Virus record (IMG/VR): IMGVR_UViG_3300024515_000041 | Span: 1-26,151 of that record | From: a virus | Direction: 5' to 3' (one strand) | DNA length: 26,151 bases | Shown: positions 8,732 through 15,383 of the stretch, piece by piece | Position numbering within the stretch: the stretch's first letter is position 1 | Layout: the number at the start of each line of letters is the position of its first letter | The notes under the pieces: generated by a model | Told to the model about the DNA's origin: nothing | Seen by the model: the letters and a program-made list of their open reading frames with translations, nothing else | The model's database searches: none | Position numbers and translations under genes: made by a program

Positions 8732-8956
8732 GTGCAGAAAGCTGCACAGGACTTCAAGTTCAACGCCACGCTCAAACCCCGACTGGATCGTGCCATCGAG
8801 GACTGGCACGCAACTCAGCCATCCGCAGCAACACCTGTTGTCGTTAATGAACCCATCAACGACGAACTACAAACCGGCGATAGTCGCCTTTTAGGAGGCG
8901 CCATGAGTATCCACGCTCCTTGGTCCGATGGCATCCAACAAGATCCGCCTCGCTGA
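8732..8956 (+). CDS. Hypothetical protein upstream of endolysin
   Basis: From the GTG at 8732 the product is 74 residues and starts VQKAAQDFKFNATLKPRLDR. The same frame is open and protein-like further upstream (TTWLARFSTRDWRDD) back to a CTG at 8681 that overlaps the previous stop as CTGA. The true product may therefore be about 17 residues longer with a rare start. Near its end the gene carries a perfect AGGAGG at 8893-8898 followed by an in-frame ATG at 8903. The 3' end overlaps the endolysin start by 29 bases. The function is unknown. Confidence 0.6.
   Translation: MQKAAQDFKFNATLKPRLDRAIEDWHATQPSAATPVVVNEPINDELQTGDSRLLGGAMSIHAPWSDGIQQDPPR
8876..8905 (+). promoter_or_regulatory. Hairpin and strong internal ribosome site before the endolysin
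   Basis: GGCGA-TAG-TCGCC (8876-8888) runs into TTTT and then AGGAGG (8893-8898), four bases before ATG 8903. The CGCC at 8885-8888 can instead pair with GGCG at 8897-8900 and bury part of the AGGAGG. The ATG opens only 17 codons, in the frame of the upstream gene, across the endolysin start at 8928. Seen in the sequence; a regulatory role in lysis timing is inferred. Confidence 0.45.
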
Positions 8957-10052
8957 TCTCTTCCGCTACTACAGAGCGTTACCCCACCAGCTCGCGGCGA
9001 TCACCGAGCTGGAGCAAGCCATCGACAAAGCGAATCCGCATATTCTCGGCCGCGACCAAGGCTGGTTCAAAACCTGGAGTGTTGCCGGCAAGCAAAGCAA
9101 CTTCCCTAATAGCTGGGAAGGCGTCCTTGAGGCTGCCCGAGTTGCTGGCGCCAAATTCCCCGAACTTGTTGCTGCGCAATGGGCTTGCGAATCCGGCTAC
9201 GGTAAATTCGTATCTGGCCGCCACAACTACTTCGGCCTCAAGGGAAGCGGCACCGGCACCAAAACCCAGGAGTTCATCAATAACCAGTGGATCACAATCA
9301 CCGCTGAGTTCATCGACTTCCCGGACCTGCTCTCCAGCGTGATGTATCTGGTGGAGCGCTGGTACAAGGATTACAAGCAATATCGCGGATGTAATAACGC
9401 CGGCAACCGCGAGGAAGCCGCAAAGTGGCTTGTCAAAGAAGGCTACGCAACTGATCCCAACTACGCCGGCAAGTTGATCCAGCTAATGGACCAGCACGCC
9501 GGAGGTGCGCCACCTGTACAGGCCAAAGAAAAGATTCTCCGCGTGCCCTACGAATATCAGCTTGGAACAGATGACGGCCCCAAGGGTTACCGCCAATGCT
9601 TTAGCTCCAGCTGCGCAATGGTCGCCCGGTACTACGGCAAGATCTCTGGCGACTACGAGTACAACAAGATCCGCGCTCGCTTCGGTGACACCACCGACGC
9701 CAATGCGCAAGTCGCTGCACTCCGCTCCTTGGGCTTGAAAGCCAGCTTCGAGATGGAAGGCACCAAAGATCTGCTGGAGCAATTCATCACCGACGGCTAC
9801 CCCACTCCCGTCGGCTGGCTACACCACGGCACCCCAAGCAATCCAACCGGAAGCGGGCACTGGAGCGTTGTCGTCGGATTCACGCCAACACATTTCATCC
9901 ATAACGACCCCTACGGCGAGGCAAATTTGGCGGCCGGCGGGTATATCAGCCACAAAGGTGGCGCCGGAATCGCGTATTCCCGCAAAAACTGGTTGCCAAG
10001 GTGGCTCGTGGATGGCAACGACACGGGCTGGTACGTCAAAATCCGACCGTGA
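8928..10052 (+). CDS. Endolysin: glucosaminidase-like domain plus C39-like peptidase domain
   Basis: 374 residues. Residues ~60-190 match the glucosaminidase/lysozyme-like family, with WACESGYGKF (Glu88 is the likely catalytic acid) and RHNYFGLKG. Residues ~205-374 match a C39-like papain-fold peptidase: YRQCFSSSCAM (Cys224 or Cys229), GHWSVVVG (His311) and HNDPYG (Asp327) form a plausible Cys-His-Asp set. The two domains should cut glycan and peptide bonds of the host cell wall at lysis. No signal peptide is seen, so export would depend on a holin. The start ATG lies inside the end of the upstream gene. The reading is confident; which bonds are cut is inferred. Confidence 0.87.
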   Translation: MASNKIRLADLFRYYRALPHQLAAITELEQAIDKANPHILGRDQGWFKTWSVAGKQSNFPNSWEGVLEAARVAGAKFPELVAAQWACESGYGKFVSGRHNYFGLKGSGTGTKTQEFINNQWITITAEFIDFPDLLSSVMYLVERWYKDYKQYRGCNNAGNREEAAKWLVKEGYATDPNYAGKLIQLMDQHAGGAPPVQAKEKILRVPYEYQLGTDDGPKGYRQCFSSSCAMVARYYGKISGDYEYNKIRARFGDTTDANAQVAALRSLGLKASFEMEGTKDLLEQFITDGYPTPVGWLHHGTPSNPTGSGHWSVVVGFTPTHFIHNDPYGEANLAAGGYISHKGGAGIAYSRKNWLPRWLVDGNDTGWYVKIRP

Positions 10053-10056
10053 AGCC

Positions 10057-10278
10057 ATGCGTCCCATCGAACACTCCACCGAATCCAGTTTTCACAAAGC
10101 AGCCACCGACCAGTGGTTGATCGACCGCTTCAACTCCGGCGATTATCGCGGTTTGCTGGAGGCCGCGCTGATCTTGAACACGCTCCACCAGCTGGAAAGA
10201 ACAAAGGCTGACTGGGCTATCCACGAAGCAGCGGACAACCTAGCCAGCCAATTTGGACTGGATCGAGACTCGGCTTAA
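10057..10278 (+). CDS. Hypothetical helical protein, 73 residues
   Basis: Starts at ATG 10057, only four bases after the endolysin stop. It encodes MRPIEHSTESSFHKAATDQW and a helical C-terminal part (YRGLLEAALILNTLHQLERT, ASQFGLDRD). A longer frame reaching back into the endolysin gene is not credible because that stretch is endolysin coding sequence. The stop codon shares bases with the stop of the convergent minus-strand gene (TTAA at 10275-10278), so two operons meet exactly here. The function is unknown. Confidence 0.65.
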   Translation: MRPIEHSTESSFHKAATDQWLIDRFNSGDYRGLLEAALILNTLHQLERTKADWAIHEAADNLASQFGLDRDSA

Positions 10279-10448
10279 CGGCCGTTGTACTTCTCGTACA
10301 ACCCGGTGTAGGTGTGATGGTACGGATGAGATTTGTCATCCCGACCATCCCAGGCATAGAGCTGTTCGAGCAAATCCACCCGACTTTGATCAACGATCAC
10401 GCGACCCCAGGCTTCCTTTGCCCACTGGGGCACTTCAGTTTTGCTCAC
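10275..10448 (-). CDS. Hypothetical protein, 57 residues, last gene of the minus-strand cluster
   Basis: GTG start at 10448, with GGAG seven bases upstream on the minus strand. Product starts VSKTEVPQWAKEAWGRVIVD and ends HTYTGLYEKYNGR. It overlaps the end of the upstream gene by 14 bases, so translation is probably coupled. A longer frame to 10580 exists, but its extra part lies over the other gene and is not protein-like. Near the stop an inverted repeat (GTTGTAC-TTCTC-GTACAAC) could form a hairpin, but it has no T tract. The function is unknown. Confidence 0.6.
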   Translation of the reverse strand: MSKTEVPQWAKEAWGRVIVDQSRVDLLEQLYAWDGRDDKSHPYHHTYTGLYEKYNGR

Positions 10449-10746
10449 TCTGTTTCTCCACAAGTTTGAGACGCCTCCGGGCCGTTTCTTTGGGACCGGG
10501 GGATGACCGCGCCAGTTTAGGTTTCCCGGCAACAGAACCAGGCACTTCCACCCGACACTTGGGGTAACGATTCTGGGCAAACTCGATCGCCTGCTTCAGC
10601 GACTCCGCCCGCACCAAATCCCGCATCGGCCCCTGCCCCGGCAACCAAATCCGCAACTCGTACAATTTCGCCTTTTCCGAGCTGGTGCGCGATACACCTT
10701 CCCCGAGCTGAACTTCCTGATCGAGATCCCACTGCAACGGATTCAC
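10435..10746 (-). CDS. Hypothetical protein with basic C terminus
   Basis: 103 residues. The N-terminal two thirds (KAKLYELRIWLPGQGPMRDL, SLKQAIEFAQNRYPKCRVEV) resembles a small alpha/beta domain; the last ~30 residues are Lys/Arg-rich. GTG start at 10746 overlaps the upstream stop as GTGA. It is translated between two equally small genes in one tightly packed unit. A nucleic-acid-binding role is possible from the basic tail but not demonstrated. Confidence 0.62.
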   Translation of the reverse strand: MNPLQWDLDQEVQLGEGVSRTSSEKAKLYELRIWLPGQGPMRDLVRAESLKQAIEFAQNRYPKCRVEVPGSVAGKPKLARSSPGPKETARRRLKLVEKQSEQN

Positions 10747-10952
10747 TTCACACCTCGGTAGGCAGGTTCTTCAACAGCATGAATCACCACGGTTTTGCTG
10801 GTGCATTCGGCAACGACACGTGCAACAGCGGCAGCACGATCATGCGTGCTCCAGCTGGAGGCATCTTCTTTGCGAGTAGTGACTTGGAGTGTTTGATCGG
10901 GGTAGACGGCGGTGATCCACCGATCCCCGGCCATGATCGCGTAGCGCGTCAT
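10743..10952 (-). CDS. Hypothetical protein, 69 residues
   Basis: Encodes MTRYAIMAGDRWITAVYPDQ, then an Ala/Val-rich helix (HDRAAAVARVVAECT) and ends YRGVK. It has no recognisable domain. It is the first gene of a three-gene minus-strand unit: a promoter-like pair lies upstream at 10985-11013 and the stop overlaps the next GTG (GTGA). Confidence 0.65.
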   Translation of the reverse strand: MTRYAIMAGDRWITAVYPDQTLQVTTRKEDASSWSTHDRAAAVARVVAECTSKTVVIHAVEEPAYRGVK

Positions 10953-10984
10953 CGCTTTTTAGTGTTTACTGTGTAAGCCTAATG

Positions 10985-11013
10985 ATTTTATCCTGATTCC
11001 CCCAGACTATGAA
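10985..11013 (-). promoter_or_regulatory. Sigma70-like promoter for the 10952-10275 genes
   Basis: On the minus strand: TTCATA, 17 bases, then TAAAAT, about 30 bases upstream of the ATG at 10952. The -10 matches consensus in five of six positions and the -35 in four of six. The gap to the gene also contains ACACAGTA, repeated upstream of the 11305 gene. Confidence 0.45.
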
Positions 11014-11029
11014 GACGTGCGACTGAGTC

Positions 11030-11305
11030 TTATGCGTCTTTATCTGACTCCCCTTGTTCTTGCTTGGAGCGCATTCTTCCCTCAACCCGCTTTTTCACCG
11101 ACTCTCTCCAAACCGCTTCGTCAGCAGCAAGAGCCGCCTTGTATTCCGAAGCTGGCAGGGCTTTTTCCAATGCCGCGTAAACCATTTCGCGCAACATACC
11201 CGTCACCTTTTTCCCCTCAGCCGCTGCCAACTGCTCAGCCAGCTTGTAGCGGTTGGCGTCTAGCAACAGCTGGCAATAAATTTTCGATCCGTGGCGGAGC
11301 GGCAT
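11030..11305 (-). CDS. Small DNA-binding-like protein (possible ribbon-helix-helix)
   Basis: 91 residues: MPLRHGSKIYCQLLLDANRY, then KLAEQLAAAEGKKVTGMLRE and a long charged helix to the end (VKKRVEGRMRSKQEQG). The strand followed by two helices, with a GKKVTGMLREMVY segment, is reminiscent of ribbon-helix-helix proteins, but this is a weak structural guess. The start has AGGA two bases upstream of ATG. The 49-base upstream gap holds a TACTG-N5-CAGTA inverted repeat that could be an operator. A regulator of the neighbouring genes is a reasonable hypothesis only. Confidence 0.62.
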   Translation of the reverse strand: MPLRHGSKIYCQLLLDANRYKLAEQLAAAEGKKVTGMLREMVYAALEKALPASEYKAALAADEAVWRESVKKRVEGRMRSKQEQGESDKDA

Positions 11306-11354
11306 AGTCCTGTCTCTACTCTCCTACACAATAGCATACTGTGTCGCAGTAGTC

Positions 11355-11558
11355 CTACCACCGGACATCCCCATCCACATTTTTCCGCCAGGCATTGGAC
11401 TGGGACACCCGCGCACTCCCCCGCTGCTTGGCGCATCCTTTCCTAATTCCCCGCGCCCACTCCAGGAATGCGGCCGCACGCTGCAAATCCGCCGTTTTGG
11501 CCGCACGAATTTCCCGATACAACCACTCCAGCACAATCTCCCTGCCGGTGCGACTCAC
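11355..11558 (-). CDS. Hypothetical protein, 67 residues
   Basis: GTG start at 11558 gives VSRTGREIVLEWLYREIRAA followed by KTADLQRAAAFLEWARG and a basic tail ending DVRW. The GTG overlaps the preceding gene's stop as GTGA, so translation is probably coupled. The frame is open further upstream to 11702, but that segment lies over the 11734-11555 gene and is cysteine-rich and not protein-like. Helical, with no known domain. Confidence 0.6.
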   Translation of the reverse strand: MSRTGREIVLEWLYREIRAAKTADLQRAAAFLEWARGIRKGCAKQRGSARVSQSNAWRKNVDGDVRW

Positions 11559-11734
11559 GAGACTACTGGTGAGACCGCCTCTGTAGTCCGGCGGATACTG
11601 ACGACATGCTGATCCGGGCAAATCCGCAGCGCATATTCCCGCGCCGTGAACGCATCTGGAGCTTCCACAAACAAAGCATGAGTGGCCCCATGACGAGGCC
11701 ACATCGTTACTAGATATTCCGCCAGCTCGATCAC
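11555..11734 (-). CDS. Small protein, 59 residues, coupled to genes on both sides
   Basis: Reads VIELAEYLVTMWPRHGATHA then LFVEAPDAFTAREYALRICP, ending TTEAVSPVVS. The GTG start overlaps the HNH stop as GTGA, and its own stop overlaps the next GTG as GTGA. This double coupling and the protein-like composition are the evidence that the gene is real. Before the HNH insertion it was probably coupled directly to the DNA polymerase gene. The function is unknown. Confidence 0.62.
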   Translation of the reverse strand: MIELAEYLVTMWPRHGATHALFVEAPDAFTAREYALRICPDQHVVSIRRTTEAVSPVVS

Positions 11735-12255
11735 TTGGCTTGGTCCCAGCTCAATCCGACCTTAGCTTCGGCCGAAGGTAAAGACCTATAACTTTTACCG
11801 CGCACTATCTGGCTGATGTGACTTTGATGCGCTCCATAGCTGGTGCCGATACTTTTTTGGGTCTCACCAGCGGCATAGCGAGCTCGAATATCCGATATTT
11901 CAGCAGCGGTGAAACGAGCTTTGTAGTGCGTTAATCCGCCTGGAGAACAGCTCGGCCGCCGGTGTTTTGCGTAAGCATCCAGCATGTTCATGCTGTGTGT
12001 ACTGTCCTTTAGATGACTGGGGCGAACACAGCAAGGGTTATCGCATATGTGCATTACATAAGCCGGCTTAGTACCTGTAGACCACCACAGCAACATGGCG
12101 TGGGCACGTTCGTGTTTTCGCCCGTTACGAAAACGGCCATAGCCATCCCTGTTTGTAGCTCCTTGCCATTCCCAACAGCAAGTTTGCATGTGCTGCTGCT
12201 TAGTACCAGCGCACTGAACTTTCGTCCAAAAGCGGACGCCTATACTCTGATCCAT
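11731..12255 (-). CDS. HNH homing-type endonuclease carrying a polymerase-like C-terminal tail
   Basis: 174 residues. HNH core: CCWEWQGATNRDGYGRFR, ERAHAMLLWW, then MHICDNPCCVRPSHL. A C-terminal helix-turn-helix follows (FTAAEISDIRARYAAGETQK, SHISQIVRGKSY). After the HTH the last 16 residues, LPSAEAKVGLSWDQAK, align with the last 17 residues of the adjacent DNA polymerase, IPPLAEAKVGISWNECK, although mostly different codons are used. The stop overlaps the next gene as GTGA. The simplest reading is that the gene inserted near the 3' end of the polymerase gene and now carries the displaced original end. The nuclease call is firm; the insertion history is inferred. Confidence 0.87.
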   Translation of the reverse strand: MDQSIGVRFWTKVQCAGTKQQHMQTCCWEWQGATNRDGYGRFRNGRKHERAHAMLLWWSTGTKPAYVMHICDNPCCVRPSHLKDSTHSMNMLDAYAKHRRPSCSPGGLTHYKARFTAAEISDIRARYAAGETQKSIGTSYGAHQSHISQIVRGKSYRSLPSAEAKVGLSWDQAK

Positions 12256-12318
12256 CAGCCGGTGATGCGGTTGGTCGGGGGTTGGGCGTTGGAGCGCCGC
12301 AACCCCGCCACTATACCT
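12256..12318 (-). promoter_or_regulatory. Structured leader between DNA polymerase and HNH gene
   Basis: In transcript orientation, 12 bases after the polymerase stop: GGGGTTG, bulged C, GGCG, loop CTCCAA, CGCC, CAACCCC (plus-strand 12278-12306). CGACCAACC follows, and the HNH ATG lies 22 bases after the stem. There is no T tract, so it is not a standard terminator. The same layout occurs at 22351-22417. Confidence 0.65.
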
Positions 12319-14145
12319 TTACTTACACTCATTCCAGCTAATTCCCACTTTTGCCTCAGCTAGCGGAGGTATATCACCTAACCAACGTGCCTCGGCCTGT
12401 TCCATTACGGAAGAAAGGATACCGGCCCATCTTTCGGCGTGATCTTCTCGGACGAGACACACAACTTCGTCATGCACCACGCCGGCCAAGCGCACAATCT
12501 CCTCCCCGTCGGCTCTAAGGAGCGGCCACAGTTTGCCAAGCGTAAGTTTGAGGACGGCGGCACCAGCTCCTTGGATTGGAGTGTTACAGCGCGTGGTGAG
12601 TTTGTTGTTCTCGCCCGGTAGAAACCGCCGCAAGCCCGAGATGCGTATGCGGATAGATGGATTCCCCTTAGCCGCATCAGCAGCGCGAGCATTTTGCTGC
12701 TGCCATTCGGCGATGCCTTTATATGCAGCGTGGAACTTCCTCCGCACCTCCGCCGCCTCATCAAGATCCATCTGGATTCCCATTGTTGCGGCGTAATTCC
12801 TAAGTCCTTTTGCCCCACTCCCGTAAAGAAGTCCGAAGTTGGCCGACTTGCTGACCTGCCGCTGCTCCTTCGTAACCTCATCCTCCGCGACCCCGTAAAT
12901 CTGCGTCGCCGTAATCGTATGAAGGTCTTTCCCCTGCTGGAACACCTCGGTCATTAAGGGATCCTGCGCTTCTGCCGCCGCCAACCTCAACTCCATCTGC
13001 CCATAGTCCGCAACTACCAGTCGCCAACCAGTTGGAGCTTGAACACAAGCCCGGAACCGCACATCCCTGGGAATCTGCTGAAGGTTTGGACTCATGCAAC
13101 TCATGCGCCCCGTATCCGCCCCCATCTGCAGGTAGCTGGCGCGGATAAACCCATCATCCGCCAGATTCTTCAGCAGAGTTTCGGCCATCTGCCGCCGCTT
13201 CTCCACCCGCTTCCACCGCAAGTAGTCAGCCACCACCTTGTGATCGCCGACATACTCTTGGAGCGCAGACCGACTGGCACTCGGCTTCTCGGACTTCATA
13301 TCCATCGGCGCCTTACCCAGCAGCGCCGTGAACTTCTTCAGCAGCTGCACCGGGCTATTGAGATTGAAGACATTGGGATCCGGCTTCTTACCCTTCGCCC
13401 CAGGCTTGGTCTGGTACAGCAGCTTCCCATCAATCCCCCGGCAGAGCTTGTGCTCATCGGGCAGCGCAGCATCAAAATCCTCAATAAATTTCTCACCAAG
13501 TTCTACGTGCTCAATATCCAGGTCCTCGATTACCTTTTCCAAATCCTGCTTGTTAAATGGCAGTCCAGTTCGCCACAACTGCGCCATTGACGGCAGTGCA
13601 TTGCACTCCAGATACCAAGCGTGATAGTGCATACCTTCCGCCATCCGCTGCTCAATCTGCTGGTACAAATCCAGCAACACGAGCACATCAGTGGCCGCAT
13701 ATTCCATCTGACTAAGCGTCAGATCCTGGGACCAATCGCTGCGCTGCTCTTCCTTCGAAATCTCGCGTTTGAGATAGCGCCGCACAACATGTTGTAGGCC
13801 ATGCTTTACATTTACCTGCCCGTTGGTTAGTACACGACTGGCGAGCATGGTGCAGAGCACGCGCCCCTGCGGATACAGCTCGTGCTCCTGCAACCACCCC
13901 AAATCAAACACCGCGTTGTGCGCAACCCAGGTCCGCTCCACCTCGAAGAACTGCTCCAGCTCAATCAGGTTTTCGTCGGACAACTCCCAAAAGTCCAGCA
14001 CCACAGGGTCTTGTCCCGGCGTAGCCAGCTGGAGCAACCGCAATCCCCCGATCTTCGGCTGGAGCCCGGTGGTTTCAACGTCAAACGCCACGAGCTTGGC
14101 ATCGTCCAGGGTGTGGAGATGCTGGATGCCTTGGAGAATTTTCAT
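12319..14145 (-). CDS. polA: Family-A DNA polymerase with 3'-5' exonuclease domain
   Basis: 608 residues. The N-terminal exonuclease domain has VAFDVETTG (Asp22, Glu24), HNAVFDLGWLQ and YAATDVLVLLDLY. The polymerase domain has motif A VVADYGQMELRLAA (Asp380), motif B RQVSKSANFGLLYG (Arg429, Lys433, Phe437, Tyr441) and motif C VVHDEVV (His558, Asp559, Glu560). No 5' nuclease domain is present, as usual in phage enzymes. Phe437 corresponds to E. coli Pol I Phe762. It should copy the phage genome with the upstream primase-helicase. The C terminus SWNECK is followed by a hairpin leader and an HNH gene whose own C terminus mimics it. Complete and confident. Confidence 0.96.
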   Translation of the reverse strand: MKILQGIQHLHTLDDAKLVAFDVETTGLQPKIGGLRLLQLATPGQDPVVLDFWELSDENLIELEQFFEVERTWVAHNAVFDLGWLQEHELYPQGRVLCTMLASRVLTNGQVNVKHGLQHVVRRYLKREISKEEQRSDWSQDLTLSQMEYAATDVLVLLDLYQQIEQRMAEGMHYHAWYLECNALPSMAQLWRTGLPFNKQDLEKVIEDLDIEHVELGEKFIEDFDAALPDEHKLCRGIDGKLLYQTKPGAKGKKPDPNVFNLNSPVQLLKKFTALLGKAPMDMKSEKPSASRSALQEYVGDHKVVADYLRWKRVEKRRQMAETLLKNLADDGFIRASYLQMGADTGRMSCMSPNLQQIPRDVRFRACVQAPTGWRLVVADYGQMELRLAAAEAQDPLMTEVFQQGKDLHTITATQIYGVAEDEVTKEQRQVSKSANFGLLYGSGAKGLRNYAATMGIQMDLDEAAEVRRKFHAAYKGIAEWQQQNARAADAAKGNPSIRIRISGLRRFLPGENNKLTTRCNTPIQGAGAAVLKLTLGKLWPLLRADGEEIVRLAGVVHDEVVCLVREDHAERWAGILSSVMEQAEARWLGDIPPLAEAKVGISWNECK

Positions 14146-14168
14146 GCCTGGTAGGGCGGGTTCGTGTA

Positions 14169-14450
14169 CTACTCTAGCACACCTTCAACTTCCCTGGCAG
14201 CGCACCCTTCTGCGTGGAGCGTTCCAGCTTCTGGAAAGCCGAGCAGGCAGCGATGCTCCCAGTGAACGCAGTGCCGACATGGACCACCATCAGCAACACG
14301 GCGGTATCTCGACAGCATTGTTGCCCGGCACTTATCCGCCCGTCCGGCCGGTGTCCGGTCATAGCACTTGGCGCAGTACAGCGGGTTCCTGGTGTTGCCG
14401 CCGCAAGCGATGCAAACGCGCTCGTCGATGTTGAGTGAAAGTCGCTTCAT
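14169..14450 (-). CDS. Cys-rich zinc-binding-like protein, 93 residues
   Basis: MKRLSLNIDERVCIACGGNT is followed by NPLYCAKC, so CxxC...CxxC forms a likely zinc knuckle. The C-terminal half contains CRHCVHWEHRCLLGFPEAGT and a further Cys (AEGC). That second motif, C-x2-C-x-HW...C...PEAGT...C, is repeated in the neighbouring protein at 14447-14782, so the two share a paralogous domain. ATG 14450 overlaps the upstream stop as ATGA. A nucleic-acid- or protein-binding role is likely but unproven. Confidence 0.68.
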   Translation of the reverse strand: MKRLSLNIDERVCIACGGNTRNPLYCAKCYDRTPAGRADKCRATMLSRYRRVADGGPCRHCVHWEHRCLLGFPEAGTLHAEGCAAREVEGVLE

Positions 14451-14782
14451 GACTTTTTGAAGAGTGAACATTCAGTGGCAAAAGTCCCACCCGCTTCGGG
14501 CAGGTGCATGGAACACCCGTTGGCATCCCAGTGAATACAGGCGTAGCAGGAGTCAGTGTCATCCAGCTGCAGGTGCAACACCACGGCTTCCTCCAATCGC
14601 TGGAGCGCCTCGAAGTGTTTCATCTGCGCGGAGTCGATCTCAAAAAACGTATCGACATGCCCGCAAACACCGCATTGGCGCCTGACTCTCGTTGCGGGAG
14701 TGCGCCTCCGCACATTGGCCTCCCTTGTCCGGGATTCTTTGACGCGGAACGATTTGTTCCCGCACTTAGGACAAAACTTCAC
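14447..14782 (-). CDS. NrdR-like zinc-ribbon protein with a second Cys cluster
   Basis: GTG start at 14782 with GGAG eight bases upstream; product 111 residues. The first ~50 residues (VKFCPKCGNKSFRVKESRTR, RRQCGVCGHVDTFFE) resemble the zinc ribbon of the ribonucleotide reductase repressor NrdR, with two CxxC pairs and an Arg-rich stretch between. The ATP-cone of true NrdR is absent. The C-terminal part carries CYACIHWDANGC and LPEAGGTFATEC, homologous in pattern to the next gene. A transcriptional or DNA-associated role is inferred. It overlaps the upstream HTH gene by 17 bases. Confidence 0.7.
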   Translation of the reverse strand: MKFCPKCGNKSFRVKESRTREANVRRRTPATRVRRQCGVCGHVDTFFEIDSAQMKHFEALQRLEEAVVLHLQLDDTDSCYACIHWDANGCSMHLPEAGGTFATECSLFKKS

Positions 14783-14963
14783 TGACAGAACTCCAGGCTT
14801 GACCGTTGCAAATTCGCCAGGCGTGCTTGCGATCAACGCCGAACTCATCCGAGAGCTGGCTGTAACTCCAGCCCTGTTTCTGAAGTTTCCGCATTTTCAC
14901 TACAAGTTCTGGCGTGAGGATTGCGTTGAGGTTGTGCTCACCGCGTTTGAAGCGTCTACCCAT
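14766..14963 (-). CDS. Solo helix-turn-helix protein, like a homing endonuclease tail
   Basis: 65 residues: MGRRFKRGEHNLNAILTPEL, then VVKMRKLQKQGWSYSQLSDE and FGVDRKHAWRICNGQAWSSV. This is the kind of HTH domain found at the C terminus of the HNH proteins in this window (compare GEKHPMAKLSDEDAEMIRA at 6472-6945), but no nuclease domain precedes it. The start overlaps the previous gene's stop (ATGGGTAG). It may be a remnant of a homing gene or a domesticated regulator. Confidence 0.65.
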   Translation of the reverse strand: MGRRFKRGEHNLNAILTPELVVKMRKLQKQGWSYSQLSDEFGVDRKHAWRICNGQAWSSVSEVLS

Positions 14964-15120
14964 TCCAGTGGCGAATAACTCCTGCGCAGATGAAAACGTT
15001 GGTGATCATGTAACCGCCAAGGATAAAGAGACGCACCATCGCAACCTGATCTGCGACCCGGCTGTGCTGGTGCGCCTTTTCACCAACGGCCTTGGCGAGA
15101 ATCCGCCACCAGTACCTCAT
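14956..15120 (-). CDS. Small single-pass membrane protein, 54 residues
   Basis: Starts at ATG 15120, overlapping the upstream stop as ATGA, and reads MRYWWRILAKAVGEKAHQHS, then a hydrophobic helix (MVRLFILGGYMITNVFICAG) and ends RHWNG. One transmembrane segment is likely at residues ~30-49. A longer frame to 15246 lies over the DUF3310 gene and is rejected. The function is unknown. Confidence 0.6.
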   Translation of the reverse strand: MRYWWRILAKAVGEKAHQHSRVADQVAMVRLFILGGYMITNVFICAGVIRHWNG

Positions 15121-15383
15121 TTTTCCTGATAAGCCTCTGTCGCCAGATGATTTACCAGACGGTTGAGGTACCACTGGGCTTTTCGAGCATCCTCGTAGGG
15201 ATCCTTCTTTAACCACATCCGACTGATGTACTTGATAACCTGCCATTGAAGGCCACCAACTACAGCATCGGGCGCGGCCTTCACCCAGTCTTCGAGCACA
15301 TCAATCACTTCAGTTTTCCCAGCCGTGTAATGACTGGGGTGATTGACAGCATCAACAGCCGACAGTTTGAACTCGTTCATCAT
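15117..15383 (-). CDS. DUF3310 family protein
   Basis: 88 residues with the family signature VNHPSHYTAGKTEVIDVLED near the N terminus, then a helical part WQVIKYISRMWLKKDPYEDA and RKAQWYLNRLVNHL. These short proteins are common in phages; databases sometimes call them nucleotide kinase-like, but I see no P-loop here. It overlaps the dCTP deaminase stop (ATGATGA; either ATG could start) and the following membrane protein (ATGA). The location beside dcd fits nucleotide metabolism. Confidence 0.8.
   Translation of the reverse strand: MMNEFKLSAVDAVNHPSHYTAGKTEVIDVLEDWVKAAPDAVVGGLQWQVIKYISRMWLKKDPYEDARKAQWYLNRLVNHLATEAYQEK

Noticed and set aside
10268-10305. Terminator at the convergence of the endolysin and minus-strand operons
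   Set aside because: An AACGGCCGTT palindrome and a GTTGTAC/GTACAAC hairpin are present, but no T tract follows on either strand and both lie within coding sequence.
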